Origin: Salinispora mooreana
Lineage (GTDB): Bacteria; Actinomycetota; Actinomycetes; Mycobacteriales; Micromonosporaceae
NCBI RefSeq assembly: GCF_000379065.1
Contig: NZ_KB900614.1
Coordinates: 518,421-582,420, forward strand
Direction: 5' to 3'
DNA length: 64,000 nt
Shown here piece by piece: positions 7,180 to 16,022 of the stretch (the first letter of the stretch is position 1; each line of letters opens with the position of its first letter). A program made the position numbers and the translations under genes. The notes under the pieces were generated by a model, which saw only the letters and a list, made by a program, of their open reading frames with translations, was not told the origin of the DNA and did not search any database.

Positions 7180-8434
7180 CCTGCGCGCCCTGCCCCTGTC
7201 CGAGAAGCAGATCGACTACGTGGTTGACTCCGACGCGTTCGTGAACCTCGCCGAGGGTGCCGTCCGATCCGGGAAGACCGCCTCCGGGTTGCTGCGCTGG
7301 CTGATGCAGGTAGCCGATGCTCCCACCAGCGGCGATCTTGTGGTGTGCGCGAAGACCTACGACACAGCCGTACGGAACATTTTTAACCCGCTACGTGACT
7401 CCCGGCTGTTCGGCCCGCTGTCCAAGGCCACCACCTACACCCGGGGAGCACCGACAGCGACGATCCTCGGCCGCATCATCGAGGTCATCACCTTCAACGA
7501 CGAGCGCTCCGAAAACCGGCTCCGTGGCATGACCTGCGCGTCGGCCTACGTTGACGAGTGGTCGCTGATGCCGCAGAGCTTCCACGAACAGCTACTCGCC
7601 CGCTGCTCTCTCGACGGCGCCCAACTGTTCGGCAACACGAACCCGGACAACCCGCGGCACTGGCTGAAAGCCAACGGCATCGACGAAGCCCGCCCCGGTG
7701 GGCGGCTGCACGGTGACTGGGCGATCTGGCATTTCGGCCTCGATGACAACCCGTTCTTATCTGAGCGGGTCAAGGATCGGTATCGACGGCAGTACACGGG
7801 CCTGTGGTATCGGCGGATGATCCTCGGCCAGTGGGTCATGGCCGAGGGCGCGGTCTACGAAGGCTGGGACCCGGACCGGCACGTGGTCAGCGAGCTACCG
7901 TACATCACCCGTTGGGTTTCCCTCGGCGTGGACTACGGAGACGTCAACCCGTTCGCCGGACTACTACTGGGCGTTGGTGACGACGGCCGCCTGTACCTGT
8001 GCCGGGAGTGGCGGTGGGACTCGAAGCAGCGGATGCGGCAGCTCACCCAGGCCGAATACTCGGCGCGGCTACGTAGCTGGCTGGACAATATGCGTGTCCA
8101 GCCTGAGTGGGTGTGCGTCGACCCGGCCGCCGCCGGCTTCCGCCACCAGCTCTTCCGCGACGGCCTCATGCCGGTAGCCGCCGACAACGACGTACTCGAT
8201 GGCATCCGACTCATCGCCTCACTGCTCGCCGAGGGCCAGCTTTTCGTGCACGACTCGTGCGAGGGCTGGATCGCCGAAATACCCGGCTATGTGTGGGACG
8301 ACAAGGCTGCCCTCCTTGGTGAGGACAAGCCGATCAAGGTCGGCGACCACTCGTTGGATGCCGGCCGGTACGCGATCAAAACCCCCGAGGTGCTGTGGCG
8401 TCCGCTACTGCGGGGTGCGCTCAACCTCACCTGA
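7169..8434 (+). CDS. Terminase large subunit
   Basis: A 421-residue DNA-packaging motor: ATPase plus nuclease that cuts concatemers and pumps DNA into the prohead. Walker A is AEGAVRSGKTASG at about residues 28-40, Walker B SAYVDEWS at about 124-131. The C-terminal nuclease half has VSLGVDYGDVNPFAG and later WVCVDPAAAGF with the expected acidic residues, then DAGRYAIKT near the end. The start is the ATG at 7169 inside the small subunit gene; an upstream extension of the frame is a shadow of that gene. Length fits the phage terminase_3 family. Confidence 0.96.
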   Translation: MVVNLRALPLSEKQIDYVVDSDAFVNLAEGAVRSGKTASGLLRWLMQVADAPTSGDLVVCAKTYDTAVRNIFNPLRDSRLFGPLSKATTYTRGAPTATILGRIIEVITFNDERSENRLRGMTCASAYVDEWSLMPQSFHEQLLARCSLDGAQLFGNTNPDNPRHWLKANGIDEARPGGRLHGDWAIWHFGLDDNPFLSERVKDRYRRQYTGLWYRRMILGQWVMAEGAVYEGWDPDRHVVSELPYITRWVSLGVDYGDVNPFAGLLLGVGDDGRLYLCREWRWDSKQRMRQLTQAEYSARLRSWLDNMRVQPEWVCVDPAAAGFRHQLFRDGLMPVAADNDVLDGIRLIASLLAEGQLFVHDSCEGWIAEIPGYVWDDKAALLGEDKPIKVGDHSLDAGRYAIKTPEVLWRPLLRGALNLT

Positions 8435-8449
8435 CCGAAGGGATGCCCG

Positions 8450-10060
8450 GTGCCGATCCCCACCGGCGGCGCCTGGCCGCCTCCCACGCACGCACCCGCC
8501 TACACGGCCTACAGGGACTGGGACGCGTGGTACACGGGCGACCCTGACCGGCTTCGCTCCGTATACCTGAACCGGGCTGTCACCGGCACCAGACTCGCCC
8601 CGTCGGACCGGGTGCGGGCCAGCCAGTACGCCGGTGGTGTTGTGGGCTACCTGTCGCGCTGGTTGTGGGGCACTCCGCCACCGGCCGGGCAGCGTGACGG
8701 TCGCCTGCATGTGCCGCTGCCCGCTGACCTGGCCGCCACGGCAGGGAATCTGCTGCTCGCTGAACCGCCCGCCCTGACTCACGAGGACCGTGGTGTGATG
8801 GCGCGGCTGGAGCAGCTCCAGGAGGACGGCCTTAACGCCGTCTTGCTGCACGCTGCGGAGGCTGCGTCGGCGCTCGGCGACGTGTACCTACGGCCGGTCA
8901 TCGACCGCGACGTCTTCCCGGATCGGGCGTTCCTCGCCGCGGTGCACGCCGACGGGGCCCTGCCGGCCTTGCGGTGGGGCCGGCTGATCGAGGTCACGTT
9001 TTGGTCCGAGCTGGAGCGTGACGACCGGACAGTGATCCGGCTACTGGAGCACCACGATGTGGTCACCGGGGCCGCCGGATCCCGCACCGGCCGGATTACC
9101 TACGCCGTGCACGAGGGCACCCCCGACCAGCTCGGACGGCCGCTGAGCCTGGCAGACCACCCCGACACCCGCCACCTGGCCGACCTCGTGGATGAGACAG
9201 GTGCTCAGGCCACCGGCCTGGACCGGCTGGATGTCGTGCGGATCCCGAATACTGGCCCGCAGAGGCTGTGGCGCAGCATGCCGGGCCTGAAGTACCTCGG
9301 CCGTAGCGATTTCGACGGAAATGAACAGACCTTCGACACCGCCGACGAGGTGTGGACATCGTGGATGCGCGACATCCGCCTCGCCCGCGCCCGCATCATG
9401 ATCCCGGACTACATGCTCCAGTCCAACGGGCCCGGCCAAGGCGCGACATGGAACGCCGACCGGGAGGTGTACACGTCGGTCAACGCGCTCCCCGACCAAG
9501 GACAGGGCATCACCCTCAGCCAGTTCGCCATCCGCCACGCCGAGCACAAGGCATCACTCGACGAGGCTATGAAAATCGCGATGCGGCACGCCGGCCTGAG
9601 CAGCCAAACCCTGGGCGATGAGGGCGATGTCGCCGTGACAGCCACGGAGGTGCAGGCCCGAGAAAGGATGTCCTTCACCACCCGGGGCAACCGGATCCAG
9701 GCGTGGAAGCCCGCCATCGCCGAGGCAGTGGAGCTGCTCCTCGCGGTTGAGCGCGCCCAGCTCGGCGGTAGCCGGCCCGACCCGGTGCGGCCGAGCGTCG
9801 AGTTCGGCGACAGCGTGTCCGAATCACCGGAGACGGTAGCCCGGACGCTCCAGCTCATCGAGGCAGCGCAGGCAGCCTCGACCGACACCAAGGTACGGAT
9901 GCTGCACCCCGACTGGGACGACACCCAGGTCCACGCCGAGGTGGCCCGCATCCGCGACGACCAGCCCACCCCCGTTGAGGTCGGGCCGGCGTTAGGGGCG
10001 CTCGCCGGCAACACCCAGGACAACGACCAGGCCGACGAGGAGACGACGGTGGAGGCGTAG
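8450..10060 (+). CDS. Portal protein (SPP1 gp6-like)
   Basis: A 536-residue protein with a GTG start. It forms the dodecameric channel at one capsid vertex, binds the terminase and later joins the tail. Features of the SPP1 gp6 family are an N-terminal region with YLNR, a middle with W-rich strands (RWGRLIEVTFWSEL), the clip/stem region near DEVWTSWMRDIRLARARIM, and a long C-terminal helix with TATEVQARERMSFTTR. It lies directly between the large terminase and the minor capsid protein, the canonical order. Confidence 0.93.
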   Translation: MPIPTGGAWPPPTHAPAYTAYRDWDAWYTGDPDRLRSVYLNRAVTGTRLAPSDRVRASQYAGGVVGYLSRWLWGTPPPAGQRDGRLHVPLPADLAATAGNLLLAEPPALTHEDRGVMARLEQLQEDGLNAVLLHAAEAASALGDVYLRPVIDRDVFPDRAFLAAVHADGALPALRWGRLIEVTFWSELERDDRTVIRLLEHHDVVTGAAGSRTGRITYAVHEGTPDQLGRPLSLADHPDTRHLADLVDETGAQATGLDRLDVVRIPNTGPQRLWRSMPGLKYLGRSDFDGNEQTFDTADEVWTSWMRDIRLARARIMIPDYMLQSNGPGQGATWNADREVYTSVNALPDQGQGITLSQFAIRHAEHKASLDEAMKIAMRHAGLSSQTLGDEGDVAVTATEVQARERMSFTTRGNRIQAWKPAIAEAVELLLAVERAQLGGSRPDPVRPSVEFGDSVSESPETVARTLQLIEAAQAASTDTKVRMLHPDWDDTQVHAEVARIRDDQPTPVEVGPALGALAGNTQDNDQADEETTVEA

Positions 10061-10064
10061 CCCG

Positions 10065-11975
10065 ATGGCCCTGTCCGGCGAGCAGATCGAGGCCACCACC
10101 CGCACCCTGGTTGACCTGTACCGCGACGCCGAACAGGCAATCCTCACGGAGGTCACCCGGCGCCTGGCCACCGGGATCGACGCCGCCGACTGGCAGGCGC
10201 AACGCCTCGGCGCCCTCGCCACGGTGCGTAGCACGGTCGAGCAGGTGCTCGCCCTGGTCGCCGCAGACACGTCCGGCCACATCCGCGGCATGCTCGCCTC
10301 CGCGTACCGCAGCGGTCAGGCCACCGCCACCGCCGGCATCCCCGCCCGGTTGCTGCCCCGCGACCCGGACGCCGGCCGGGCGGCTGGAGTGATCCGGGCG
10401 CAGGGCATCCGCGCCGGGGTGATGGAGTCCCTCGCCTCCGCGCTACTCGACGATGTGGGGCAGCGGCACTCCAACGTCTTGCGGCACGTGATGGACGTGT
10501 ACCGGTCGGTGGTGCAGCGGGCGACCGCGGTATCGGTGGTCGGGGGGATGACCCGCCGGCAGGCATCCCAGTGGGCGTACCAAAAGTTCATCGACCAGGG
10601 GGTCACATCATTCACTGATGTCCGCGGCCGGCAGTGGCGGCTGTCGTCGTACGTGGAGATGGCCGCTCGCACCGTCACCCAACGCGCCGCCGTGCAAGGG
10701 CAGACCGATCGGCTCACCAGCCTCGGTATTGATCTTGTCATCGTGTCTGACAGTCCCCGCGAGTGTGAGCGCTGCCGTCCCTGGGAAGGCGCCATCCTGT
10801 CGATATCCGGCGCCGAGCGGGGTCGGGTTGAAATGCCCAGCGCACTCGACGAGGGCCGCATCGTGACCGTGGACGTGGCCGGGACGGTGGAGCAGGCCCG
10901 AGCCGCGGGCCTTCAACACCCGAACTGCACACACAGTCTCCGCGCGTACCTGCCCGGGGCGACCCGCCGACCGGCCAAGCCGACCGCCAACCCCGACGGG
11001 TACGAGGCCAAAGACCGACAGCGTGCGATCGAACGGCAGATTCGCCGCTGGAAGGAACGCGAAACGGGTGCGCTGACACCGGAGGCGAAGACCGCCGCCC
11101 GCGCAAAGATCCGCGCCTGGCAGAAGACGATGCGCGAGCATCTCGCCGCGAACCCGGAACTGAAGCGGCTGCGCTACCGGGAACAGCCCGGCGCCGGGAA
11201 CCAGCCAGCCAGTAGGCCATCACCGGCCGCTACACCTACACCGGCGGCACTGCCGCAGTGGATTCGCGCACCCCAACCGCCGCCCCGGGTGGATGACCTA
11301 CCAGGGCTGCTGGAGGTAGACCTGGATGAGGCTGCGGGCCGAGACATGGCCGGCGATGTCATGGCCGAGATAGTCGGAGGGGAGTACGCCGGCCTGATCG
11401 TGGAAGTGAACGGCGTCGAAAGCTACGACGAATTCGGCCATGCCGGCGACCTCCATGGCATCCTGGTCCGCGCCAAGATCTACGCGGACGCGTTGGATGG
11501 CACCGAGGTCGGTAATGTTCAGCGAGCGTTTTACCGCGACGACGATGGGCAACTTGTCGCCGTGCACGCCTTCCTCCAACTCGGCCGGGAGCAACGGGGG
11601 AAGGGCTTCGCCAGTGAGTTCAACGCCCACTTGGAGGGCTGGTACCGGTCGCAGGGCATTACCCGCATCGAAGTCCACGCCAACATCGACATCGGCGGCT
11701 ATACGTGGGCTAGTCACGGCTACGACTTCGCCGACGAGGAATCAGCCGACGAGATCCTGCACCGCCTCCGCCGCGAGATCAGATCCACGACCGACAAAAC
11801 GCAAATCGAGCAGGCTGAAGCTATCCTGGAACGCGCCGAATACGAGGCGTTCGGCAGCGACGACTACCCGTCGGCGTGGGAGATCAGCCAATGCGGCCGA
11901 TCTGCCGACGACGCTGACTGGATCGGTAAGCGCGCCATGCTCGGCTCGGACTGGGAAGGGGTGAAGTGGCTATGA
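10065..11975 (+). CDS. Minor capsid (head morphogenesis) protein with C-terminal GNAT-like domain
   Basis: A 636-residue protein. Residues about 1-310 match phage minor capsid/MuF-type head proteins: long helices, then VIVSDSPRECERCRPWEGAI and LQHPNCTHSLRAYLPG, the conserved Cys/His module. A linker rich in Pro and Ala follows (about 365-415). Residues about 430-560 look like an acetyltransferase: YRDDDGQLVAVHAFLQL, then REQRGKGFASEF (acetyl-CoA loop, about 507-517) and TRIEVHANIDIGGYTWASHGYDF. It directly follows the portal gene. The domain may be injected with DNA or modify capsid or host proteins; the target is unknown. GNAT assignment is by motif only. Confidence 0.85.
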   Translation: MALSGEQIEATTRTLVDLYRDAEQAILTEVTRRLATGIDAADWQAQRLGALATVRSTVEQVLALVAADTSGHIRGMLASAYRSGQATATAGIPARLLPRDPDAGRAAGVIRAQGIRAGVMESLASALLDDVGQRHSNVLRHVMDVYRSVVQRATAVSVVGGMTRRQASQWAYQKFIDQGVTSFTDVRGRQWRLSSYVEMAARTVTQRAAVQGQTDRLTSLGIDLVIVSDSPRECERCRPWEGAILSISGAERGRVEMPSALDEGRIVTVDVAGTVEQARAAGLQHPNCTHSLRAYLPGATRRPAKPTANPDGYEAKDRQRAIERQIRRWKERETGALTPEAKTAARAKIRAWQKTMREHLAANPELKRLRYREQPGAGNQPASRPSPAATPTPAALPQWIRAPQPPPRVDDLPGLLEVDLDEAAGRDMAGDVMAEIVGGEYAGLIVEVNGVESYDEFGHAGDLHGILVRAKIYADALDGTEVGNVQRAFYRDDDGQLVAVHAFLQLGREQRGKGFASEFNAHLEGWYRSQGITRIEVHANIDIGGYTWASHGYDFADEESADEILHRLRREIRSTTDKTQIEQAEAILERAEYEAFGSDDYPSAWEISQCGRSADDADWIGKRAMLGSDWEGVKWL

Positions 11976-12232
11976 CAGACCCTGACCCCCACATGCCCCG
12001 ACCTCGCCGCCGCCCGGTCCGGCCCTCCGCCGACCGGGTCCGCCGCCTGGCCGAACTCGGCGAATGGCACCGCAACTGGGTAGCCCGTCACGCCGACAGC
12101 GCGGGGTTCCACCCTGACGAGCATCCGACGCCGGGCAGCGACTACAACCTGCACCACGTCGACCTCGAGGCCCCGCCGGCCGCCCAGGACGAATTCCACG
12201 CCCGGGCCCGGCAAATCATGGGCCTGGACTGA
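11972..12232 (+). CDS. Small phage protein between minor capsid and scaffold genes
   Basis: An 86-residue basic protein whose ATG overlaps the stop of the minor capsid gene (ATGA); a GTG two codons upstream is also possible. The N-terminus is Pro- and Arg-rich, followed by a helix (ADRVRRLAELGEWHRNWVARH) and a region with NLHHVDLEAPPAAQDEF. No recognised domain. Given coupling to the minor capsid gene it may help head assembly or, if the acetyltransferase domain is harmful, restrain it. The second idea is speculation. Confidence 0.65.
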   Translation: MTDPDPHMPRPRRRPVRPSADRVRRLAELGEWHRNWVARHADSAGFHPDEHPTPGSDYNLHHVDLEAPPAAQDEFHARARQIMGLD

Positions 12233-12266
12233 CCTACGCCAGCCCGGCGCACCCAACCCCTGTCAC

Positions 12267-12289
12267 CACCCCGGTAAGCCCCCGGGGTG
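12267..12289 (+). terminator. Small GC hairpin upstream of the scaffold gene
   Basis: Arms CACCCCGG (12267-12274) and CCGGGGTG (12282-12289) are perfect with a 7-base loop. It may be a weak terminator or processing site that separates head-initiation genes from the highly expressed scaffold and capsid genes. Confidence 0.5.
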
Positions 12290-12317
12290 CTTACTGCGCC
12301 CTCAAGGAGGGAAACCT

Positions 12318-13031
12318 GTGGAGCACACCCGTCCCGGCCTGAGCGCCCGCGCCGGCCAGATCATCGGCTACCGCCGCAACGGCCTACCGATCCGCCTCGC
12401 TGCCGGCGGCTCCGAACCCGGCGACGGATCCGACGGCGCAGACGACACCGGCGACGGTCCCCCGACCGGCGAGTCCAGCCAGGACGACGCCACCAGCAGC
12501 AGGCCTGAGATCAAGGGCGAGTACAACCCTGACCGCGCGATGCGTGACCTGGGCAAGGCCCGCGACGACGCCAAACGCGAGAAGGAACTCCGGCTCAAGA
12601 CCGAGCAGGACCAGCAGGCCAAGCTTGATGTTGTCCTGGTCGCCCTGGGCCTGAAGCCCGACCCGAAGACCGATCCGGCCGCCACCGCGGCGAAAGTCGC
12701 CAAGGAGCTGACCGACGCCCAGGCCCGCATCGGCGAACTGACCATCGAAAACGCGCTGTTCAAACTCGCCGGCAAGGCCGGCGCGGACGTGGACGCGCTC
12801 ACCGACAGCCGCACATTCATGCGCCAGCTCGCCGCCCTGGATCCGTCCGCGGTCGACTTCGAGAAGACCGTCGGTCAGGCGATCCGTGACGCGGTGAAGA
12901 GCAACCCGAAACTCGCTCTGGGAGGCCAAGGGCCGGCCCGACAGGGAGCGGACCACAACGGCGGCACCGGCGCCCGGCAGCGCCCCGCCGGACTCGGCGC
13001 GGCCATCGCCGCCCGCATGAACGGCAACTAA
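12318..13031 (+). CDS. Scaffolding protein
   Basis: A 237-residue protein with a GTG start preceded by AAGGAGGG. It has the scaffold profile: acidic, disordered N-terminus (residues about 30-65, rich in Gly, Asp, Ser), a long charged coiled coil (about 70-150, with AKREKELRLKTEQDQQAKLD), and a C-terminal part ending in a Gly/Ala/Arg tail that would contact the coat protein. It lies directly upstream of the major capsid gene. Scaffolds guide prohead assembly and are removed before packaging. Confidence 0.85.
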   Translation: MEHTRPGLSARAGQIIGYRRNGLPIRLAAGGSEPGDGSDGADDTGDGPPTGESSQDDATSSRPEIKGEYNPDRAMRDLGKARDDAKREKELRLKTEQDQQAKLDVVLVALGLKPDPKTDPAATAAKVAKELTDAQARIGELTIENALFKLAGKAGADVDALTDSRTFMRQLAALDPSAVDFEKTVGQAIRDAVKSNPKLALGGQGPARQGADHNGGTGARQRPAGLGAAIAARMNGN

Positions 13032-13060
13032 CCACACACCCAGGAACAGGAGTCACAGCA

Positions 13061-14122
13061 ATGGCTGTCACCCTCGCCCAGGCCCAGGTGAACACGCAGG
13101 ACGACGTCGCATTCGCGGTGATCGACAACCTGCGCCGGTACTCCTGGCTCCTGGACCGCATCGTCTTCGACGACACCGTCAACCCCACCGGTGGATCCAC
13201 CCTCACCTACGGATACACCCGGCTGACCGCCCCCCGCACCGCCGCGTTCCGGGCCATCAACACCGAGTACACGCCCACCGAGGCGACCCGGACCAGGCAC
13301 ACCGTCGACCTCAAGCCCCACGGCGGTGCGTTCACCGTCGACCGGGTCCTGGCGAACCTCGGCCAGGCGCAGACCAACGAAGTCACGTTTCAGATGCAGC
13401 AGCTTCTGACCGCCACCCAGCAGCGGTGGCAGGAAGAACTCATCAACGGCGACACCGCCGTTGACGTCAATGGCTTCGATGGCCTCGACAAGTCCCTGAC
13501 CGGCACGGCCACCGAGTACGACCCGCTCGCCAACGGGGTCGCCGACGGCTACCTGGACTGGCGGTCATCCACCGTCACCACCCAGGCCCTGGCGATGGCG
13601 GCCCTGGACCAGCTCGACGCGATGCTCGCCGAGATCGTGCCGTCGAAGACCGGCGGTGGTGACCTCGGTGCACCCGGCGCCCTACCTCCCGGTGAGCGGG
13701 CCCTGCTGGGTAACACCAAGTCCATCACCCGTATCCGGGCGCTCGCCCGGTGGGCTGGTCTTTACACCGCCGACAAGGACGACCTGGGCCGCCGGGTCGA
13801 ACGCTACGGCGACTGGACGCTGGTCGACCTGGGCGACGGCATGCAGGGCTCCGCTCCGATCGTGCCGATCTACACCGCCGACGCCGACGGTGGTGGGGGC
13901 GGCGGCGACATCACCGGCCTGACCGACCTGTACGCCGTCAGCCTCGGACTTGACGCGCTGCACGGCGCATCCGTGGCGGGTAAGCCGCTGGTGGAAACGT
14001 GGATGCCCGACTTCATGCGGGCGGGCGCGGTCAAGACCGGCGAACTGGAGATGGGCCCGACCGCGATGGTGCTCAAGAACACCAAAGCCTGCGGTGTGCT
14101 CCGCAAGGTCAAGGTGCAGTGA
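13061..14122 (+). CDS. Major capsid protein (HK97 fold)
   Basis: A 353-residue coat protein, length typical of actinophage major capsid proteins. The N-terminal region (AVIDNLRRYSWLLDRIVFDD) and the later PHGGAFTVDRVLANLGQAQTNEVTFQMQQ fit the N-arm, E-loop and spine helix of the HK97 fold, though the family call rests mainly on position and size. The C-terminal part (GLTDLYAVSLGLDALHG, GPTAMVLKNTKACGVL) forms the A-domain strands. A Gly-rich insertion (GGGGGG) at about residue 274 is a flexible loop. Preceded by a scaffold and followed by connector genes. Confidence 0.92.
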   Translation: MAVTLAQAQVNTQDDVAFAVIDNLRRYSWLLDRIVFDDTVNPTGGSTLTYGYTRLTAPRTAAFRAINTEYTPTEATRTRHTVDLKPHGGAFTVDRVLANLGQAQTNEVTFQMQQLLTATQQRWQEELINGDTAVDVNGFDGLDKSLTGTATEYDPLANGVADGYLDWRSSTVTTQALAMAALDQLDAMLAEIVPSKTGGGDLGAPGALPPGERALLGNTKSITRIRALARWAGLYTADKDDLGRRVERYGDWTLVDLGDGMQGSAPIVPIYTADADGGGGGGDITGLTDLYAVSLGLDALHGASVAGKPLVETWMPDFMRAGAVKTGELEMGPTAMVLKNTKACGVLRKVKVQ

Positions 14123-14439
14123 TGGCGATGGCGACTGTCAGGGTTACCGCCCCGATTGCGGTTACCGGCGAGGTCGTTGGAGTGGCATTCGTCCAGGGCA
14201 TGGCTGAGGTTGACCCGGCTGACTACCGCCGGGCCCTGGCCTACTTCCGCCGACACGGCGGCTACCAGGTCGAGCCCGCGACCGCCAGCGTGGGCTTCGC
14301 CGACGAGCCGCCCGCACCATCGGCGGTCAAGGCCGAATGGGTCGGCTACGCGGTCAGGGTGCACGACGCCGGTCCGGACGAGGCCGAGGCGATGACCAAA
14401 ACCGACCTGATCGACAGGTACGGGCCGAAGCCCGAGTGA
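14122..14439 (+). CDS. Small head or head-tail joining protein
   Basis: A 105-residue protein; its ATG overlaps the capsid stop (TGATG), with an alternative ATG two codons later. The first half is beta-rich (ATVRVTAPIAVTGEVVGVAFVQGMAEV), followed by helix DYRRALAYFRRHG and a C-terminus ending in LIDRYGPKPE. That ending is common in small proteins after actinophage capsid genes. It may decorate the capsid or join head and tail. Specific role not certain. Confidence 0.7.
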   Translation: MAMATVRVTAPIAVTGEVVGVAFVQGMAEVDPADYRRALAYFRRHGGYQVEPATASVGFADEPPAPSAVKAEWVGYAVRVHDAGPDEAEAMTKTDLIDRYGPKPE

Positions 14440-14451
14440 GGAGGCAGCAGC

Positions 14452-14859
14452 GTGGCGTACGCAACCGAGGCAGAGTTGGCCGCCTACCCGGTGACGGTGC
14501 CGTCCGGCGCGTTCGCCGCGCTGCTGCTCACCCGCGCTAGCAGGGATGTCGACCGGGCGCTGCTGTGCGCCGTCTACGACGCGACGGATGCGAATGTGAT
14601 CGCTGCCCTGCGGGATGCCACGTGTGAGCAGGTCGCCGGGATGGTCGCCGCCGGGGACATCACCGGCACCGGCGCCATGCCCCCGACCGCGAGCTTCGCG
14701 ATCGGGAAGGTCAGCGTGGTGCGTGGCGGGCAGGGTGCTGGCGGATCCAGCCAACAAGCACGCAAGATTAACGGGCTGTGGCCGCAGGCATGGCAGACAC
14801 TCCAGGCCGCCGGACTGACCGGGCACGGACCGCAGGAGCCCTGGCATGGACTGGACTGA
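14452..14859 (+). CDS. Head-tail connector (gp6/adaptor-like)
   Basis: A 135-residue protein with a GTG start after GAGGAGG. The N-terminus MAYATEAELAAYP is typical of adaptor proteins that dock on the portal. It is mostly helical (LLTRASRDVDRALLCAVYD, LRDATCEQVAGMVAAGD), as in the HK97 gp6 and SPP1 gp15 families. It overlaps the next gene by 14 bases and follows the capsid gene in standard order. Confidence 0.8.
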   Translation: MAYATEAELAAYPVTVPSGAFAALLLTRASRDVDRALLCAVYDATDANVIAALRDATCEQVAGMVAAGDITGTGAMPPTASFAIGKVSVVRGGQGAGGSSQQARKINGLWPQAWQTLQAAGLTGHGPQEPWHGLD

Positions 14860-15187
14860 ATTCGTCGCCGTCCACGTCCCCACCCCCGCCACGGTCAGCC
14901 TGCAGGCGTACGAGGGATCCGGCGCCTACGGGGACGTGTTCGCCGACCCGGCCGATGTCACGCCGTGCGTGGTAGAGCAGACCCGCCGCCTGGTGCGGGT
15001 ACAAACCCAGGACGCAGCCGGCACCGAACAGGTCAGCTCCACCACCGTCTACTGCCCGCCAGGCACCGTCTGTCCCCCCGGATCCCGGGTCACCTGGGCC
15101 GGCCGAACCTCACGGGTCCTGGCCCGCTCCGACCTATTCGCGCACGGGCTGCCCCTACCAGAGCACGTCGAGCTGAACCTGGAGTAG
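14846..15187 (+). CDS. Head closure protein
   Basis: A 113-residue beta-rich protein. It starts within the preceding adaptor gene. Predicted strands such as RVQTQDAAGTEQVSSTTVYCP and GSRVTWAGRTSRVLARSDL fit the stopper or head-closure family (SPP1 gp16-like), which plugs the portal after packaging. Assignment is from size, strand pattern and position between the adaptor and the gp10-like gene. Confidence 0.75.
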   Translation: MDWTEFVAVHVPTPATVSLQAYEGSGAYGDVFADPADVTPCVVEQTRRLVRVQTQDAAGTEQVSSTTVYCPPGTVCPPGSRVTWAGRTSRVLARSDLFAHGLPLPEHVELNLE

Positions 15188-15189
15188 CC

Positions 15190-15543
15190 ATGACTGAGGG
15201 GTACGGCCTGACCTGGGACGGAGACAGGGTGCTCGCCGCACTATCCGACGCCAGCATGGACGGCCTCCTGGTCGCCGGGGAGCACCTGCTCCAGACATCT
15301 TCCGGGCTCGTCCCGCACGAGGAGGGCGACCTGGAGCGCTCCGGTGAGGTATCCAGCGACCCCGGCTCCGGCACCGTCGCCGTGTCCTACGACAGGCCAT
15401 ACGCCGTCAGGCACCACGAGGACCTCACCCTGCGGCACGACGACGGCCGCCAAGCCAAATACCTAGAGCAGCCGATGACGACGGAGCGGGACGTGATGCT
15501 CGCCCTCATCGCGAGGGCTGCTGGGAAGCCGCTGAAGGGATGA
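15190..15543 (+). CDS. HK97 gp10-like head-tail protein
   Basis: A 117-residue protein starting at ATG 15190, two bases after the previous stop. The pattern of an N-terminal helix (SMDGLLVAGEHLLQTSSGLVPHEEGDLERS), then AVSYDRPYAVRHHEDLTLRH and AKYLEQPM is that of the HK97 gp10 family, where the conserved YA..HE and A.YLE features recur. These proteins sit at the neck between head and tail. The next gene is the tail terminator. Confidence 0.85.
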   Translation: MTEGYGLTWDGDRVLAALSDASMDGLLVAGEHLLQTSSGLVPHEEGDLERSGEVSSDPGSGTVAVSYDRPYAVRHHEDLTLRHDDGRQAKYLEQPMTTERDVMLALIARAAGKPLKG

Positions 15544-15550
15544 GGGCGCA

Positions 15551-16003
15551 ATGGCACTCGGTGACGGCTGGACCTCGCAACTGCTGACCGGCCTCGCCGA
15601 GCTGCTCCACACTGGTGGCGCCGGAACCTGGCGGACAACCGGCGCCTACACGGACGGTGAGACGGCCATCGTCATCCGCGCCATCCCGCAGCACCCGGAC
15701 CGGCTGATCACCCTCGCCGCCTACCCGCTCGGCGACGACCTGCCCGGCATGGCCGACCACACGATTGGCGTGCAGGTGCGCTGCCGCGGCGTGCCCGATG
15801 ACCCGCGCAGCGTCGAAGACATCGCCGACGCCGTCTTCGAGGCGCTTGACAGCCTCGGCCGGACCGCCCTCGGCACGGTGCAGGTCGTGGACGTGACCCG
15901 CCGCAACCACACCTCCCTCGGCCAGGACACCAACCGCCGGTGGGAGTCGTCCAGCAACTACTACGTCGAGGCGATGCGCCCGACGCTCAATCGCACCGAC
16001 TGA
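15551..16003 (+). CDS. Tail terminator/completion protein
   Basis: A 150-residue protein starting at ATG 15551. Features are an N-terminal helix (SQLLTGLAELLH) and strands with IVIRAIPQHPDRLITLAAYPL, HTIGVQVRCRG, DVTRRNHTSLGQDTNRRWE and SSNYYVEAMRP. The VQVRCRG plus late Gln-Asp-x-Asn-x-Arg combination is common in the minor capsid or tail terminator family before the major tail protein in actinophages. It caps the tail tube and sets the head-tail joint. Confidence 0.8.
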   Translation: MALGDGWTSQLLTGLAELLHTGGAGTWRTTGAYTDGETAIVIRAIPQHPDRLITLAAYPLGDDLPGMADHTIGVQVRCRGVPDDPRSVEDIADAVFEALDSLGRTALGTVQVVDVTRRNHTSLGQDTNRRWESSSNYYVEAMRPTLNRTD

Positions 16004-16022
16004 CGAAAGGCAGGGCCATCCC

